The notes: generated from the letters alone by a model not told the origin. Counted from the stretch's first letter, positions 40,319-50,679 are shown. The stretch is DNA of 64,000 bases from Thermobifida fusca NBRC 14071 = JCM 3263 (GCF_001592045.1 NZ_BCWB01000017.1:124001-188000), one strand, 5' to 3'. Translations and numbers: made by a program.

Positions 40319-40786
40319 CTAGCTCATGGCCTGGAACATCCAGTGCTGCTGTTCAAGGTCCTGGGCTGCCGCGATGAGCAGGTCCTGCGTGATCGGGTCG
40401 GTTTCCTCCGTGGCTTTGACGTGCTCCCGGAAGCGGTCGACTGCGCCGCTGAGCGCTTCCACCACGAACGCGACCACCTTGTCGTCCTGGATGTAGCCGG
40501 GGTCGAGCTGGGGAAGACGGGTGTCCTGGGCGATCCGGCTCACCCGCCCGTCCGGGTTCACCCCGAGCGCGATGGCGCGCTCCGCGAGAGTGTCCGTGTG
40601 CTTGCGTGCCGCTTCCACGAGCTCGTCGAGCTGCAGGTGGATGGAACGGAAGTTGCGGCCGATCACGTTCCAGTGCGCCTGCTTGCCCAGCAGCGTGAGG
40701 TCGATCAGATCGACGATCGCGGCTTGGAGCGTCTGTCCGACAGACTTGCGGGCTTCTTCGCTCAGCGCGCTGTGGATCTTGGCCAT
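40319..40786 (-). CDS. dps: Dps family DNA-binding/ferritin-like protein
   Basis: A 155-residue four-helix ferritin-like protein. The ferroxidase signature is present: KQAHWNVIGRNFRSIHLQLDE followed by the helix with HTDTLAERAIALG, where the His, Asp and Glu ligands sit. The N-terminus is short and moderately basic (MAKIHSALSEEARKS). A GGGGG Shine-Dalgarno precedes the ATG. The family forms dodecamers that store iron and protect DNA under oxidative stress. Confidence 0.93.
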   Translation of the reverse strand: MAKIHSALSEEARKSVGQTLQAAIVDLIDLTLLGKQAHWNVIGRNFRSIHLQLDELVEAARKHTDTLAERAIALGVNPDGRVSRIAQDTRLPQLDPGYIQDDKVVAFVVEALSGAVDRFREHVKATEETDPITQDLLIAAAQDLEQQHWMFQAMS

Positions 40787-40939
40787 GGTTCAACCCCCGA
40801 TGTGCGATAGCAGTGACAACGGGGAGTCCACTGCCCCAGATCTGCCGAGGAAAACCCAGGAAAAGCACTCCGGGGAGGGAGCGCGAACGGGTCGACCGTG
40901 TGCACCGCGGTCGACCCGTTCGGCTTCGCGGGGGCGGGC

Positions 40940-41299
40940 CTACACCCCCACCATGTCGACAACCTCCGGAACGCGATCGGGGATGGTGGAGTCGATGCCG
41001 AGCCTGTCGGGACCGGCAGCGGAATCCGCCGGGACCGAACCGCTGAGCGCCGCCTCCTGGAGTTCAGCGAGAGCGAGCTGGTCGGAAACCTCTCGAAGAA
41101 CCTGGGAGAGGGGGACTCCCAGCGCGCCACAGATCGAGGCGAGCAGTTCAGAGGAAGCCTCCTTCTGTCCGCGTTCGACCTCTGACAGGTACCCCAACGA
41201 CACTCGGGCATCGGCCGACACCTCGCGGAGAGTGCGGCCCTGCCGCTGACGAAGCTGCCGTAGCACGTCACCGAGCAGGTGACGAAGCAGGACCATCAT
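40940..41299 (-). CDS. clgR: ClgR-type XRE family transcriptional regulator
   Basis: A 119-residue regulator. The helix-turn-helix covers [40 protein letters not shown], strongly ClgR-like, and the location directly downstream of pgsA-cinA is the conserved clgR locus. The ATG at 41299 follows GGAGGG by 7 bases. The C-terminus ends DMVGV; ClgR proteins with short hydrophobic tails are themselves ClpP substrates (family knowledge). Known family targets include clp protease genes. Confidence 0.88.
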   Translation of the reverse strand: MMVLLRHLLGDVLRQLRQRQGRTLREVSADARVSLGYLSEVERGQKEASSELLASICGALGVPLSQVLREVSDQLALAELQEAALSGSVPADSAAGPDRLGIDSTIPDRVPEVVDMVGV

Positions 41300-41457
41300 T
41301 CGCGCTCCCTCCTACCGGTAGCGACCTTCATAAAAACACCGTACCCGCCCGAAGCCCGATCGTCGCACCTCATAGCTTCCTTGTTCGCTGGAGGGATAAC
41401 ACGATCTTGGTGAGGTTTTGTTCCCCGACTCCGGGGTCTTGAACGGGTCCTCGGACG

Positions 41458-41964
41458 TTATTTCACGGTGTTTTGTGCCACGTCGTCTACGAGGGTATCG
41501 CGCAGGAGGGCCGCCGCCGCGGCGACAGTCTGCTCCCTAATCGCTGCCCGATCCCCCGCGAGCTGAAGTTTTCGCAGGTTATCACGGTTTTCCGGGCAGG
41601 ACACAGCGGCGTAGACGGTTCCGACGGGCTGTCCGTCCTGCGGCCGGGGTCCGGCGACCCCGGTGACCGCGAGACCGAAAGTGGCCGCAAAAATCCGGCG
41701 GGCGCCGCGGGCCATCGCCACGGCGACTTCCGGATGGACGGCCCCGTGCTCGGCGAGCAGGGACTGGGGAACGCCCAGAACCGTGTTTTTGGTCTCTGTG
41801 GCGTAGGCGACAGCTCCCCCGCGGAAAACCGCGGAAGCCCCGGGCAGCGCGGTGAAAGCAGCACCGATCATGCCGCCGGTGAGGGACTCGGCCACAGCGA
41901 GCGTCGCACCGCGCTCCGCGAGCAGCGCGTGGACGCGGGCTACCAGCTCAGCAGTACTGGGCAC
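41458..41964 (-). CDS. cinA: Nicotinamide-nucleotide amidohydrolase (CinA C-terminal domain protein)
   Basis: A 168-residue single-domain CinA/PncC protein. AVAESLTGGMIGAAFTALPGAS and the AVTGVAGP motif mark the amidase domain; the N-terminal COG1058 domain of full CinA is absent, as usual in Actinobacteria. Family role: hydrolysis of NMN to NaMN. GTG start 3 bases after the pgsA stop, so co-transcribed. Confidence 0.92.
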   Translation of the reverse strand: MPSTAELVARVHALLAERGATLAVAESLTGGMIGAAFTALPGASAVFRGGAVAYATETKNTVLGVPQSLLAEHGAVHPEVAVAMARGARRIFAATFGLAVTGVAGPRPQDGQPVGTVYAAVSCPENRDNLRKLQLAGDRAAIREQTVAAAAALLRDTLVDDVAQNTVK

Positions 41965-41967
41965 GCG

Positions 41968-42582
41968 CTAGTCCCTCCCCCCTTCGCGGCTGGGCTGCTT
42001 GTGCCGGGCCCGCTGGTAGAGCCGGAACGCTTTGAACACGTAGTCGACCCCGGTCCACAGGGTGACGGCGACCGCGGCCGCCATGATGGTGTGCGCGGGC
42101 AGTTGCAGATACCACTCGCTCGGCAGCGGGAACAGGTAGACGCAGATGGCCACGATCTGCAACGCGGTTTTGAGTTTGCCGCCCGGGCTGGCGGGGATCA
42201 CGCCGTACTTGATGACGGCGAACCGCAGCGCGGTGACCCCCCATTCGCGGATGAGGATGACTGCGGTGACCCACCACCACAGTTCCCCGATCCACGACAG
42301 CAGAATGAGGGCAGCACCGGTCAGGGCCTTGTCGGCGATAGGGTCCGCGATCTTACCGAAGTCGGTGACGAGGTTGTGGCGGCGGGCCAGCTCCCCGTCG
42401 ACCCGGTCGGTGATTGCGGCGCCGACAAAGACCGCGAAGGCCGCCAGGCGCCACCAGAAGCCGTCCTGGAGGAGCAGGACGATGAAGAGGGGCACCATGA
42501 CGATCCGGCTGACCGTCAGGATGTTGGCGATGTTCAGCACCGGAACGGAACCGGTGGGTGCGGCAGGATCCGGGGTGCTCAC
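41968..42582 (-). CDS. pgsA: CDP-diacylglycerol--glycerol-3-phosphate 3-phosphatidyltransferase
   Basis: Membrane phospholipid synthase of 204 residues making phosphatidylglycerol phosphate. The CDP-alcohol phosphotransferase signature is complete: [18 protein letters not shown] followed by KIADPIADK. Several membrane helices. The GTG start overlaps the rimO stop by 4 bases, and cinA follows after 3 bases. Confidence 0.93.
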
Positions 42583-44030
42583 GTGGTATCAGCGTCTTCC
42601 TGGTGTTCGGCGACGAGGTCGACTCCCATGGCAGTCAGCACCGTAGCGGGCACAATGTCGCCCACGTGCAGCGCGGTGTCGGCGTAGAGGATGGTGCTGC
42701 CGTCCACTTCGGGAGCCTGGTGTGCGGCGCGTCCTTCGTAGGCGCCGTCGTCCAGCACGTCTTCGACGAGGACGTCGATCGTGGATCCGATGCGCTCTTC
42801 GGCCCGCTGGGCCATCAGCTCCTCGGCGAGCTGGTTGAGCTGGTCAACCCGCTCCTTGATGGTCTCTTCAGGGAGTTTGCCATCGAATCCGGCGGCTTCG
42901 GTGCCGTCCTCGTCGGAGTAGCCGAAGATCCCGATGGCATCCAGGCGGGCCTGTTCGAGGAAGGCGACGAGTTCCGCGAAGTCCTCGTCGGTCTCGCCGG
43001 GGAATCCCACGATGAAGTTCGAACGGATGCCCGCTTCGGGGGCTTTGGCGCGGATGCGTGCCACGAGCTCCAGGAAGCGTTCGCGGTCGCCGAAGCGGCG
43101 CATGCGGCGCAGCAGGGGGCCGCTGGCGTGCTGGAAGGACAAGTCGAAGTAGGGCACCACGCCGGGGGTGCCGGTGAGGACGTCGATGAGTCCGGGGCGG
43201 ACTTCCGCGGGCTGCAGGTAGCTGACACGGACCCGTTCGATCCCGGGGATTGCGGCGAGCCGGGGCAGGAGCTTCTCCAATGCCCGCACATCACCCAGGT
43301 CCTTGCCGTAGGAGGTGGAGTTTTCGCTGACCAGGAAGAGTTCGCGGACGCCCTGTCCAGCGAGCCATTCGGCTTCGCGGAGGACGTCCTCAGGCTTGCG
43401 GGAGAGGTAGGCGCCCCGGAAGGAGGGGATGGCGCAGAACGAGCAGCGGCGGTCGCACCCCGAGGCGATTTTGAGGTTGGCGACGGGACCGCCGGTGAGC
43501 CGCAGGCGCGGAATCGTGGGCCCGGAAGCGGGGGCGACCCCGTCCGGCAGCGGGGTGATCTCCTCCCCGAAGGTGAGGTGTCCGGGCACGTGGTTCTTGG
43601 CCGCTTGGGAGCGGTCGACCGGGGTGATGGGCAGCAGGGTGCGACGGTCCCGCGGGGTGTGCGGGGTGAGGGGGCGTCCCGCGAGAACATCCTCGAGACG
43701 CTCGCTGATGTGCGCATAGTCGTCGAAGCTGATGACCTGGGCTTCCGGCATAGCCTCGGCCAGTTCCGCCCCGTACCGTTCCGCGAGGCAGCCCGCAGCG
43801 ACCACTCTGGCGCCGCCCTCGGCCGCGTTCAGCAGGGTCTCGATGGAGTCCTCTTTGGCTGCTTGGATGAAGCCGCACGTGTTGACGATGACGACGTCGG
43901 CTTTCTCTCCGTCGTCTGCGTCGACGAGGGTCCAGCCGTCGGCGGCGAGCCGTCCGGCGAGCTCTTCGGAGTCGACCTCGTTACGCGCACACCCGAGGGT
44001 GATCAGCGAGACAGTACGGCGCGGTGACAT
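42579..44030 (-). CDS. rimO: Ribosomal protein S12 methylthiotransferase RimO
   Basis: Radical SAM methylthiotransferase of 483 residues modifying Asp of ribosomal protein S12. MTTase cysteines in TLGCARN, NTCGF and [10 protein letters not shown]; radical SAM triad in [13 protein letters not shown]-terminal TRAM domain. Distinguished from MiaB by [10 protein letters not shown] and the shorter spacing. The ATG at 44030 follows GGAAG. Confidence 0.94.
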
Positions 44031-44116
44031 AGCTTCCAAGGTTAGGGGAATTTGTGAGTGCGGTGGTTTCGTCCGCTCCCAGAGTAGGTCGTCTCCGGGG
44101 TGGCCCGGGCATCGGG

Positions 44117-44857
44117 TCAGTGCGGAGAACCGCTCTGCGCAGTGTAGGTGAGATGAGTCACTTCTCCGTCTGCTCCGGGGACGCCGTACGCGTGGCCGTT
44201 GACCCACAGGTGGACGCCGCCGGCGTCGGCGAGCCGCAGGTGGATCACCTCGTCAGCGGTCCAATCACGGGTCTGGCCCGCGGCGAGGACCCCGGTGAAG
44301 AGCATGTCCGTGCCGTCGGTCACACTCACCCAGGTGGGGCGGTGCGCGGTGACGCGGAGCGTGACCTGCCCGGCCGTGGGCGGGACGGCCGGGGCGGCGG
44401 ACGAGGCGGGGTCGGGCGCACTCGGTGAGCCAGCAGGGCTCTGCCCGGCGGCGGGAAATGCTTCCGGATGGTCGGGGGTGAACGGGCGTCCCGGCCACGC
44501 GAGGACGGCCAGGGTGAGGGCGGCAGCGATCACCACGGCCGCCCACCCCCACTGTCCCCCACGGCTGGGGGCGGTTCTCCTCCGTACAGGGGCCTGACCG
44601 GGGTCTCCACGGCACAGCAGAGCGGCCGGGTCGAGGTCCAGCACCGCGCAGAGGGTCCGCACCTGGGCCCGGTACCGCTCGGCAGGTCCGCACGCGGTGT
44701 CGCCGTGCTCCCAGGCATGCAGCACGCTTTCGGGGATGCGGGTGAGCTCGCTGAGCTGGCGCAGGGTGTAACCGCGGCGGGCCCGGGCGGCCGCGAGCTC
44801 CCGCCCGACGGGGGCCGCCGACTGGTCCTGTTCCTCGTTGGAGCATTCCTGTCGCAC
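44117..44857 (-). CDS. RodZ-like helix-turn-helix membrane protein
   Basis: A 246-residue protein. N-terminal HTH ([31 protein letters not shown]), one membrane helix at about 105-122 ([18 protein letters not shown]), a Pro/Ala/Ser-rich linker, and a C-terminal DUF4115-type domain ([20 protein letters not shown] onward). This layout is that of RodZ, which links MreB to the wall machinery; the position between ftsK and rimO is the usual actinobacterial one. Whether MreB is the partner here is not known. Confidence 0.82.
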
Positions 44858-44971
44858 TCTGCCTACTGTGACCTTGCCGCGCCCCGCACCGGGCGGAGAC
44901 GCGCCTGTGCCGGTGTCAAGAAAAGGTCAGAAAACGGTGGCTCGCCCCCTTAAGGGGGTGTCCGGCATGGT

Positions 44972-47473
44972 TCACGCGGCACGCAGCGCGGCAAGGACCT
45001 CGGGCAGCTCGTCGGGTTTGACAAGGACTTCGCGGGCTTTCGAGCCTTCGCTGGGCCCGACGATGCCGCGACTTTCCATGAGGTCCATGAGACGCCCCGC
45101 CTTAGCGAAGCCGACGCGGAGCTTGCGTTGCAGCATGGACGTGGAGCCGAACTGGGTGGTGACCACGAGCTCGACGGCTTGCAGGAGCAGGTCGAGGTCG
45201 TCGCCGATCTCCTCGTCGATCTGCTTCTTCTTGGTTTCCGCCACCCCCACGTCGTCCCGGTAGGCGGGCTTGGCCTGCTTCTTGCAGTGGTCGACGACGG
45301 CGCGGATCTCCTTCTCCGACACCCACGCGTTCTGCAGGCGGATGGGCTTGGAAGAGCCCATGGGCAGGAACAGGGCGTCCCCTTTGCCGACCAGTTTCTC
45401 CGCCCCGGGCTGGTCGAGGATGACCCGGCTGTCGGAGAGGCTGGACGTGGCGAAAGCGAGCCGGGAGGGCACGTTGGCTTTGATGAGGCCGGTGACCACG
45501 TCCACGCTGGGACGCTGGGTCGCCAGCACCAGGTGGATCCCGGCGGCGCGGGCCAGTTGGGTGATGCGGACGATAGCGTCCTCCACGTCGCGGGGAGCGA
45601 CCATCATGAGGTCGGCGAGCTCGTCGACGACGACGAGCAGGTAGGGGTAGGGCTCGTAGCTGCGGTCGCTGCCCGGGGGCGCGGTGAGCTCCCCGGACCG
45701 CACTGCAGCGTTGAAGTCGTCAATGTGCCGGAACCCGGAGGCGGCCAGGTCGTCGTACCGGCGGTCCATCTCCCCCACGACCCACTGCAGGGCGTCCGCG
45801 GCCTTCTTGGGGTCGGTGATGATGGGGGTGATGAGGTGCGGGATGCCCTCGTACATGGTGAGCTCGACCCGTTTCGGGTCGATGAGGATGAGGCGGACCT
45901 CGTCGGGCAGGGCCCGCATCATGATCGACGTGATGAGCCCGTTGATGCAGGTGGACTTGCCCGCGCCGGTGGCTCCGGCGATGAGGACGTGCGGCATGCG
46001 GGCGAGGTTGGCGACGACGTCGTTCCCCTCCACATCCTTGCCGAGGCCGACCAGCATGGGGTGGTCGTCTGAGGTGGCGGCCGGGGAGCGCAGCACGTCA
46101 CCGAGGCTGACCAGGTCTTTGTCCGTGTTAGGGATCTCCACGCCGATCGCGGACTTGCCGGGGATCGGCGAAAGGATGCGCACGTCGGCGCTTTTCACGG
46201 CCAGGGAGATGTTCTTGGTCAGTGCGGTGACCTTCTCCACTTTGACGGCAGGGCCGAGTTCGATCTCGTAGCGGGTGACTGTGGGCCCGCGGGTGAACCC
46301 GGTGACCCGGGCGTCCACGGAGAACTGGTCGAGGACGCCGGTGAGCGCCTGCACCACTTCCTCGTTGGCTTTGGTGCGCTGCTTGGGCGGGGTGCCGGGT
46401 TTGAGGAGGGTGGGAGGCGGCAGCTCGTAGTCGCCGTCGACCACGCGAGTGGGGATGGACAACTGCTCCACGGTGAGGGTGGGGGCCGGCTCGGGAGCGG
46501 GCTCCGGCTCCGGTTCGACTGCTGCGGGCGGCGGCGCAGCGTCCACGACCGGCGTGTCGTAGGGGCGTCCGTGGTCTCCTGCGTGGGTGGTCTTGGGCTC
46601 GGGTTCGGGGGCAGGCTTGGGTTTGGGCTTGGTGGTGCGCCGCTTGGGGCGGGGGGTCTTCTCCTCGGCCTGGTCGAGGATGTCGAGGCCGACCGACGGG
46701 CTGTTCTCGGAGACCACGACGTTGTCCCAGAGCTGCCGGAGCCGGTCGGGGATGCGGCTGATCGGGGTCGCGGTGACAACGAGCAGGCCGAACACCATGA
46801 GGAGGAACAGCAGGACCCCGGTGAGCCAGGGGGTGATGAGCAGGCTGAGCGGACCGGAAGCGGCGAACCCGACGAGTCCGCCGGCTTTCTGGACCTTCTC
46901 CATCCCCTCGGCCGGCCAGGGGATGCCGTGGCTGATGTGGATAAGGCCGAGAAGCCCGGTCAGCAGCGCGGCCGAACCGATGACGATCCGGCCGTTGTCG
47001 GTGGGCCGGTCCGCGGGAGTACGCATGAGCCGCCACGCGAACGGTAGGCACAGCAGGGGGATGACCGGGGAGAAGGTGCCCACAGCGCCGACGACGACGG
47101 TACGGGTGAGGTCCAGCAGCGGGCCTTCACTGTCCCACCACACGGCCGCGGCGATGAGGAGGCCCACGGCGAGCAGGATCATGCCCAACCCGTCGCGGCG
47201 CAGGTCCGGGTCGAGGTCGCGTGCGCTGCGGCCGGCCGCGCGAACCAGGAACCCTACCGTGTGCGCGAGCAGCCGCCACACCAGCAGCAGCGCGCGTCCG
47301 AGCCACACGAACAGCAGTGCGATCGGCCCTTCGGAAGCAGTGTGCGGCCGAGGACTCCGCTTCGCGGTGGGGCGGCGGGGGCGAGACTGCGCAGAGGTAG
47401 GACGGCGGGCCGGGGACTTCCTGCCGGTTCCACCGCCCGAACGCTGGGAGGACTTGGGCGCACGGGTGGCCAT
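44972..47473 (-). CDS. ftsK: DNA translocase FtsK
   Basis: An 833-residue motor that pumps chromosomal DNA at division septa. A basic, Ser/Arg-rich N-terminus precedes four membrane helices (about 50-240), a Pro/Glu/Lys-rich linker, then the motor: Walker A GATGAGKSTCINGL, Walker B LVVVDELADLMMVAPRDVE, and ATQRPSVDVVTGLIKAN. The C-terminal gamma winged-helix domain (about 760-820) reads KOPS-type sites in the family. Confidence 0.95.
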   Translation of the reverse strand: MATRAPKSSQRSGGGTGRKSPARRPTSAQSRPRRPTAKRSPRPHTASEGPIALLFVWLGRALLLVWRLLAHTVGFLVRAAGRSARDLDPDLRRDGLGMILLAVGLLIAAAVWWDSEGPLLDLTRTVVVGAVGTFSPVIPLLCLPFAWRLMRTPADRPTDNGRIVIGSAALLTGLLGLIHISHGIPWPAEGMEKVQKAGGLVGFAASGPLSLLITPWLTGVLLFLLMVFGLLVVTATPISRIPDRLRQLWDNVVVSENSPSVGLDILDQAEEKTPRPKRRTTKPKPKPAPEPEPKTTHAGDHGRPYDTPVVDAAPPPAAVEPEPEPAPEPAPTLTVEQLSIPTRVVDGDYELPPPTLLKPGTPPKQRTKANEEVVQALTGVLDQFSVDARVTGFTRGPTVTRYEIELGPAVKVEKVTALTKNISLAVKSADVRILSPIPGKSAIGVEIPNTDKDLVSLGDVLRSPAATSDDHPMLVGLGKDVEGNDVVANLARMPHVLIAGATGAGKSTCINGLITSIMMRALPDEVRLILIDPKRVELTMYEGIPHLITPIITDPKKAADALQWVVGEMDRRYDDLAASGFRHIDDFNAAVRSGELTAPPGSDRSYEPYPYLLVVVDELADLMMVAPRDVEDAIVRITQLARAAGIHLVLATQRPSVDVVTGLIKANVPSRLAFATSSLSDSRVILDQPGAEKLVGKGDALFLPMGSSKPIRLQNAWVSEKEIRAVVDHCKKQAKPAYRDDVGVAETKKKQIDEEIGDDLDLLLQAVELVVTTQFGSTSMLQRKLRVGFAKAGRLMDLMESRGIVGPSEGSKAREVLVKPDELPEVLAALRAA

Positions 47474-47507
47474 GCCCAGCAGCCTACTAAGGGTGGCGGA
47501 ACGGTTT

Positions 47508-47542
47508 CAGGCACCGGCCGGGTGTGTCGCGGTCGGTGCCTG
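47508..47542 (-). terminator. Hairpin between rnj and ftsK
   Basis: Arms CAGGCACCG (47508-47516) and CGGTGCCTG (47534-47542), 6 bases after the rnj stop. No U-tract, so termination may be partial. Confidence 0.45.
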
Positions 47543-47547
47543 TGCGG

Positions 47548-49233
47548 TCAGATCTCGATGACGACGGGGACCAGCATGGGCCGTCGCCGGTAGCTTTCGT
47601 TGACCCACCGGCCGATGCTGCGCCGGACCAGTTGCCGGAGTTGCGCCGGGTCGTTGACACCCTCGGCTGCGGCCTGCTCCAAGACTTCTTGGATCTTGGG
47701 GATGACGTCGTCGTAGGCTTCCAGGTCGATCCCCGCGCCCCGGGTGTGGATCTGCGGTTCCCCGATGAGTTTGCCGGTGGTGGACTCCACCACGATGACC
47801 ACGGAGATGAAGCCTTCCTCCCCGAGGATGCGGCGGTCCTTGAGCGCGGCCTCGGTGACGTCGCCGACCGAGGTGCCGTCCACGTACACGTAGCCGGCCT
47901 GGACCACGCCGCTGATGCGGGCCTTGCCGTCGTGGAGGTCGACGACGACGCCGTCCTCGGCGATGACGACCCGGTCCTCGGGGATCCCGCTGAGCATGGC
48001 GAGCTGGGCATGGGCGCGCAGGTGACGCCATTCCCCGTGGATCGGCATGAAGTTCCGCGGCCGCACCATGTTGAGCACGTACAGCAGCTCTCCCGCGGGT
48101 GCGTGCCCGGAGACGTGGACCAGGGCGTTGCCCTTGTGGACGACTTTGGCGCCCCAGCGGGTCAGGCCGTTGATGACCCGGTTGACGGAGTTCTCGTTTC
48201 CGGGGATGAGCGAGGAAGCCAGGATGACCGTGTCCCCGGGTTCGATGTGGATCTGGTGGTCCCGGTTGGCCATGCGGCTCAGGGCGGCCATGGGCTCGCC
48301 CTGGGAGCCGGTGCACACCAGGACGACTTCGTCGGAGGGCAGCGCCTCGAGGTCGCGCGCGTCCACGAGCAGGTCGCCGGGGACTTTGAGGTAGCCGAGC
48401 TCCCGGGCGATGTTCATGTTGCGGATCATGGTGCGGCCCACGAAGGCGACTTTGCGGCCGTGGGCCTGGGACGCGTCGAGGACCTGCTGGACCCGGTGGA
48501 TGTGGGACGCAAAACAGGCGACGATGATGCGCTTCTCGGCTTTCGCGAAGACCGTGTCGAGGACGCCGGCGATGTCGCGTTCGCTGGTGACGAAGCCGGG
48601 GACTTCCGCGTTGGTGGAGTCCGACATCAGCAGGTCGACGCCTTCCGCGCCGAACCGCGCGAACCCGCCGAGGTCGGTGATGCGGTTGTCCAGCGGCAAC
48701 TGGTCCATTTTGAAGTCGCCGGTGTGCAGCACGTTGCCGGCCGGGGTGCGCACACCGACCGCGAGCGCATCCGGGATGGAGTGGTTGACCGCGAAGAACT
48801 CGAGGTTGAAGGAGCCGAAGGTGTGCTGTTCGCCTTCGGCGACCTGGATCAGGGTCGGTTTGATGCGGTGTTCCCCGAGTTTGGCGGTGAGCAGGGCCAG
48901 GGTGAGGCGGGAGCCTACCAGCGGGATATCGGTGCGTTCCCGCAGCAGGAAGGGGACGCCGCCAATGTGGTCTTCGTGGCCGTGCGTGAGCACGATCGCC
49001 TCGACGTCGTCGAGGCGCCCCCGCAGGTATTCGAAGTCGGGGAGGATCAGGTCGACTCCGGGCTGCTCTTCCGCGGGAAAGAGCACACCGCAGTCGATGA
49101 TGAGCATTTTCCCCTCGTATTCGAGGACGGCCATGTTGCGGCCGATCTCACCCAGCCCGCCCAAGGGGATGATCCGCAGGGTGTTGCGGGGCAGTGGCGG
49201 CGGGGGCCCGAGCTCGGGGTGCGGGTGGCTCAT
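47548..49233 (-). CDS. rnj: Ribonuclease J
   Basis: A 561-residue metallo-beta-lactamase/beta-CASP ribonuclease. Zinc motif LTHGHEDHIGG, GGLGEIGRNM at the N-terminus, beta-CASP motifs around SDSTNAE and SGHAPAGELL, then a C-terminal domain. Acts as 5'-3' exo- and endoribonuclease. The ATG overlaps the dapA stop (ATGA), so dapA-rnj are coupled, a conserved actinobacterial pair. Confidence 0.95.
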   Translation of the reverse strand: MSHPHPELGPPPPLPRNTLRIIPLGGLGEIGRNMAVLEYEGKMLIIDCGVLFPAEEQPGVDLILPDFEYLRGRLDDVEAIVLTHGHEDHIGGVPFLLRERTDIPLVGSRLTLALLTAKLGEHRIKPTLIQVAEGEQHTFGSFNLEFFAVNHSIPDALAVGVRTPAGNVLHTGDFKMDQLPLDNRITDLGGFARFGAEGVDLLMSDSTNAEVPGFVTSERDIAGVLDTVFAKAEKRIIVACFASHIHRVQQVLDASQAHGRKVAFVGRTMIRNMNIARELGYLKVPGDLLVDARDLEALPSDEVVLVCTGSQGEPMAALSRMANRDHQIHIEPGDTVILASSLIPGNENSVNRVINGLTRWGAKVVHKGNALVHVSGHAPAGELLYVLNMVRPRNFMPIHGEWRHLRAHAQLAMLSGIPEDRVVIAEDGVVVDLHDGKARISGVVQAGYVYVDGTSVGDVTEAALKDRRILGEEGFISVVIVVESTTGKLIGEPQIHTRGAGIDLEAYDDVIPKIQEVLEQAAAEGVNDPAQLRQLVRRSIGRWVNESYRRRPMLVPVVIEI

Positions 49234-50207
49234 GCGGTCCCCTCCGTGAGTCGTTCCGCTTCCCTCCCGCTGGCCGCGTCCTCGTGAGCGGAGGCAAGGC
49301 CAGTGGGGCCCTTCACCCCGGCCATGGCGAGGTCTTCGCGGAGCAGCTCTTTGAGTTCGGGGGACGCGTCGAGCAGGGGGGCGCGGACCACTCCGGCGGG
49401 CAGCCCGAACATGGCGAGCACCGCCTTAGTGGTGATGACTCCCTGGGTGCGGAACATGCCCCGGTAGACGGGGATCAGGCGGCGGTGGATGTCCAAAGCC
49501 CGGGCCACGTCCCCGGCCCGGTAGGCGTCGATCATGTCGTGCAGTTCGGAGCCGACGACATGGCCGACCACGCTGACGAAGCCCGCGGCGCCGATGGACA
49601 GCAGCGGCAGGTTGAGCATGTCGCTGCCGCTGTAGTAGGCGAGGTCGGTGCGGGACATCACCCACGAGCTGGCGCCGAGGTCGTCTTTGGCGTCCTTGTT
49701 GGCGACGATGCGGGGGTGCTCGGCGAGCCGGACCAGGGTTTCGGAGTCGATCGGCGTGCCTGTGCGGCCAGGAATGTCGTAGAGCATGATCGGCAGCCCT
49801 GTGGCGTCGGCAATGGCCGTGAAGTGCCGCAGCAGGCCTTCTTGGGGCGGCCGGTTGTAGTAGGGGGTGACGAGCAGCAGGCCGTCTGCTCCGGCGCGTT
49901 CCGCGGTCCGCGCGAGTTCAATACTGTGCCTGGTGTCGTTGCTGCCCGCTCCGGCAACGATGGTGGCGCGGTCGCCGACCGCGTCGATCACGGTGCGGAG
50001 GATGCGCTCCTTCTCCTCATCGCTGGTGGTGGCGGACTCTCCGGTGGTTCCGTTGACGATGAGGCCGTCGTTGCGCTGCTCATCGACGAGGTAGGTCGCG
50101 AGGCGGGCCACCCCGTCGTAGTCCACCTCCCCATTGTCGAGCATGGGGGTGATCATCGCGGTCAACATCTGGCCGAAGGGCGCGTTCGGCGTCGTACTGC
50201 CTACCAT
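49230..50207 (-). CDS. dapA: 4-hydroxy-tetrahydrodipicolinate synthase
   Basis: A 325-residue class I aldolase-type TIM barrel for lysine/diaminopimelate synthesis. NGTTGESATTSDEEK and VTPYYNRPPQEGLLRHF are diagnostic, and the Schiff-base lysine lies in ANKDAKDDL. Part of the dapA-rnj pair; dapB lies about 4.7 kb to the right on the same strand. Confidence 0.95.
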   Translation of the reverse strand: MVGSTTPNAPFGQMLTAMITPMLDNGEVDYDGVARLATYLVDEQRNDGLIVNGTTGESATTSDEEKERILRTVIDAVGDRATIVAGAGSNDTRHSIELARTAERAGADGLLLVTPYYNRPPQEGLLRHFTAIADATGLPIMLYDIPGRTGTPIDSETLVRLAEHPRIVANKDAKDDLGASSWVMSRTDLAYYSGSDMLNLPLLSIGAAGFVSVVGHVVGSELHDMIDAYRAGDVARALDIHRRLIPVYRGMFRTQGVITTKAVLAMFGLPAGVVRAPLLDASPELKELLREDLAMAGVKGPTGLASAHEDAASGREAERLTEGTA

Positions 50208-50236
50208 GTTGCAAACGGTACCGCGAAAGCTGGACA

Positions 50237-50279
50237 GAGCGCGCCAACCTCCCCGTTTGGGAAGGTCTGTGGCGCGCTC
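50237..50279 (-). terminator. Terminator between the phage-holin-like gene and dapA
   Basis: Arms GAGCGCGCCA (50237-50246) and TGGCGCGCTC (50270-50279), with an inner ACCT/AGGT pairing. Ends transcription of the small membrane protein gene. Confidence 0.7.
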
Positions 50280-50301
50280 CGATCCGCACGAGGACGGTCG
50301 G

Positions 50302-50679
50302 TCAGTCGTCGTCCTTGCCGACGAACAGGCTCAGGAGCCAGCTCACGATCGCCACGATGATGGCTCCCCAGAACGCCGCCCAGAAGCCGTCGATCTCGAA
50401 GGGGATGCCCAGCACCCCAGCCAGCCAGGCGGTGAGCCACAGCAGAAGAGCGTTGACGACGAGAGCGACAAGCCCCAGGGTGACGTAGTAGAAGATGCAG
50501 CCGACCGTCTTGACGATCGGTTTGATGACAGCGTTGACGATACCGAACAGTGCTCCGATACCGAGGTAGGTGGCGATCGTGGAGACCGTGGTGTCGGCGG
50601 ACACCTCGATCCCGTCAACGAGGAGCACCGCGGCCCAGAGCGCGATAGCGTTGACGATGACTCTCAGAATGATGCTCAC
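50302..50679 (-). CDS. Phage holin family 4-type small membrane protein
   Basis: A 125-residue protein with four hydrophobic segments and a charged end GKDDD. IIVNAIALWAAVLLVDGIEV-like N-terminus and GIVNAVIKPIVKTVG are typical of the Phage_holin_4 (YvlD-like) family of chromosomal membrane proteins, which are mostly not phage-derived. GTG start with GGGAG upstream. Function unknown. Confidence 0.85.
   Translation of the reverse strand: MSIILRVIVNAIALWAAVLLVDGIEVSADTTVSTIATYLGIGALFGIVNAVIKPIVKTVGCIFYYVTLGLVALVVNALLLWLTAWLAGVLGIPFEIDGFWAAFWGAIIVAIVSWLLSLFVGKDDD

Noticed and set aside
41388-41405. GTTCGCT...ATAAC near clgR as a ClgR operator
   Set aside because: Only a partial match to the published ClgR motif by eye; insufficient without alignment of several sites.
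44945-44958. Palindrome CCCCCTTAAGGGGG just after ftsK's upstream neighbour
   Set aside because: Could be a small hairpin or operator for ftsK but has no loop or U-tract and no known consensus; left out as a feature.
50302-50679. Phage origin for the holin-like gene
   Set aside because: It belongs to a chromosomal membrane family common in bacteria, stands alone and has no phage neighbours.
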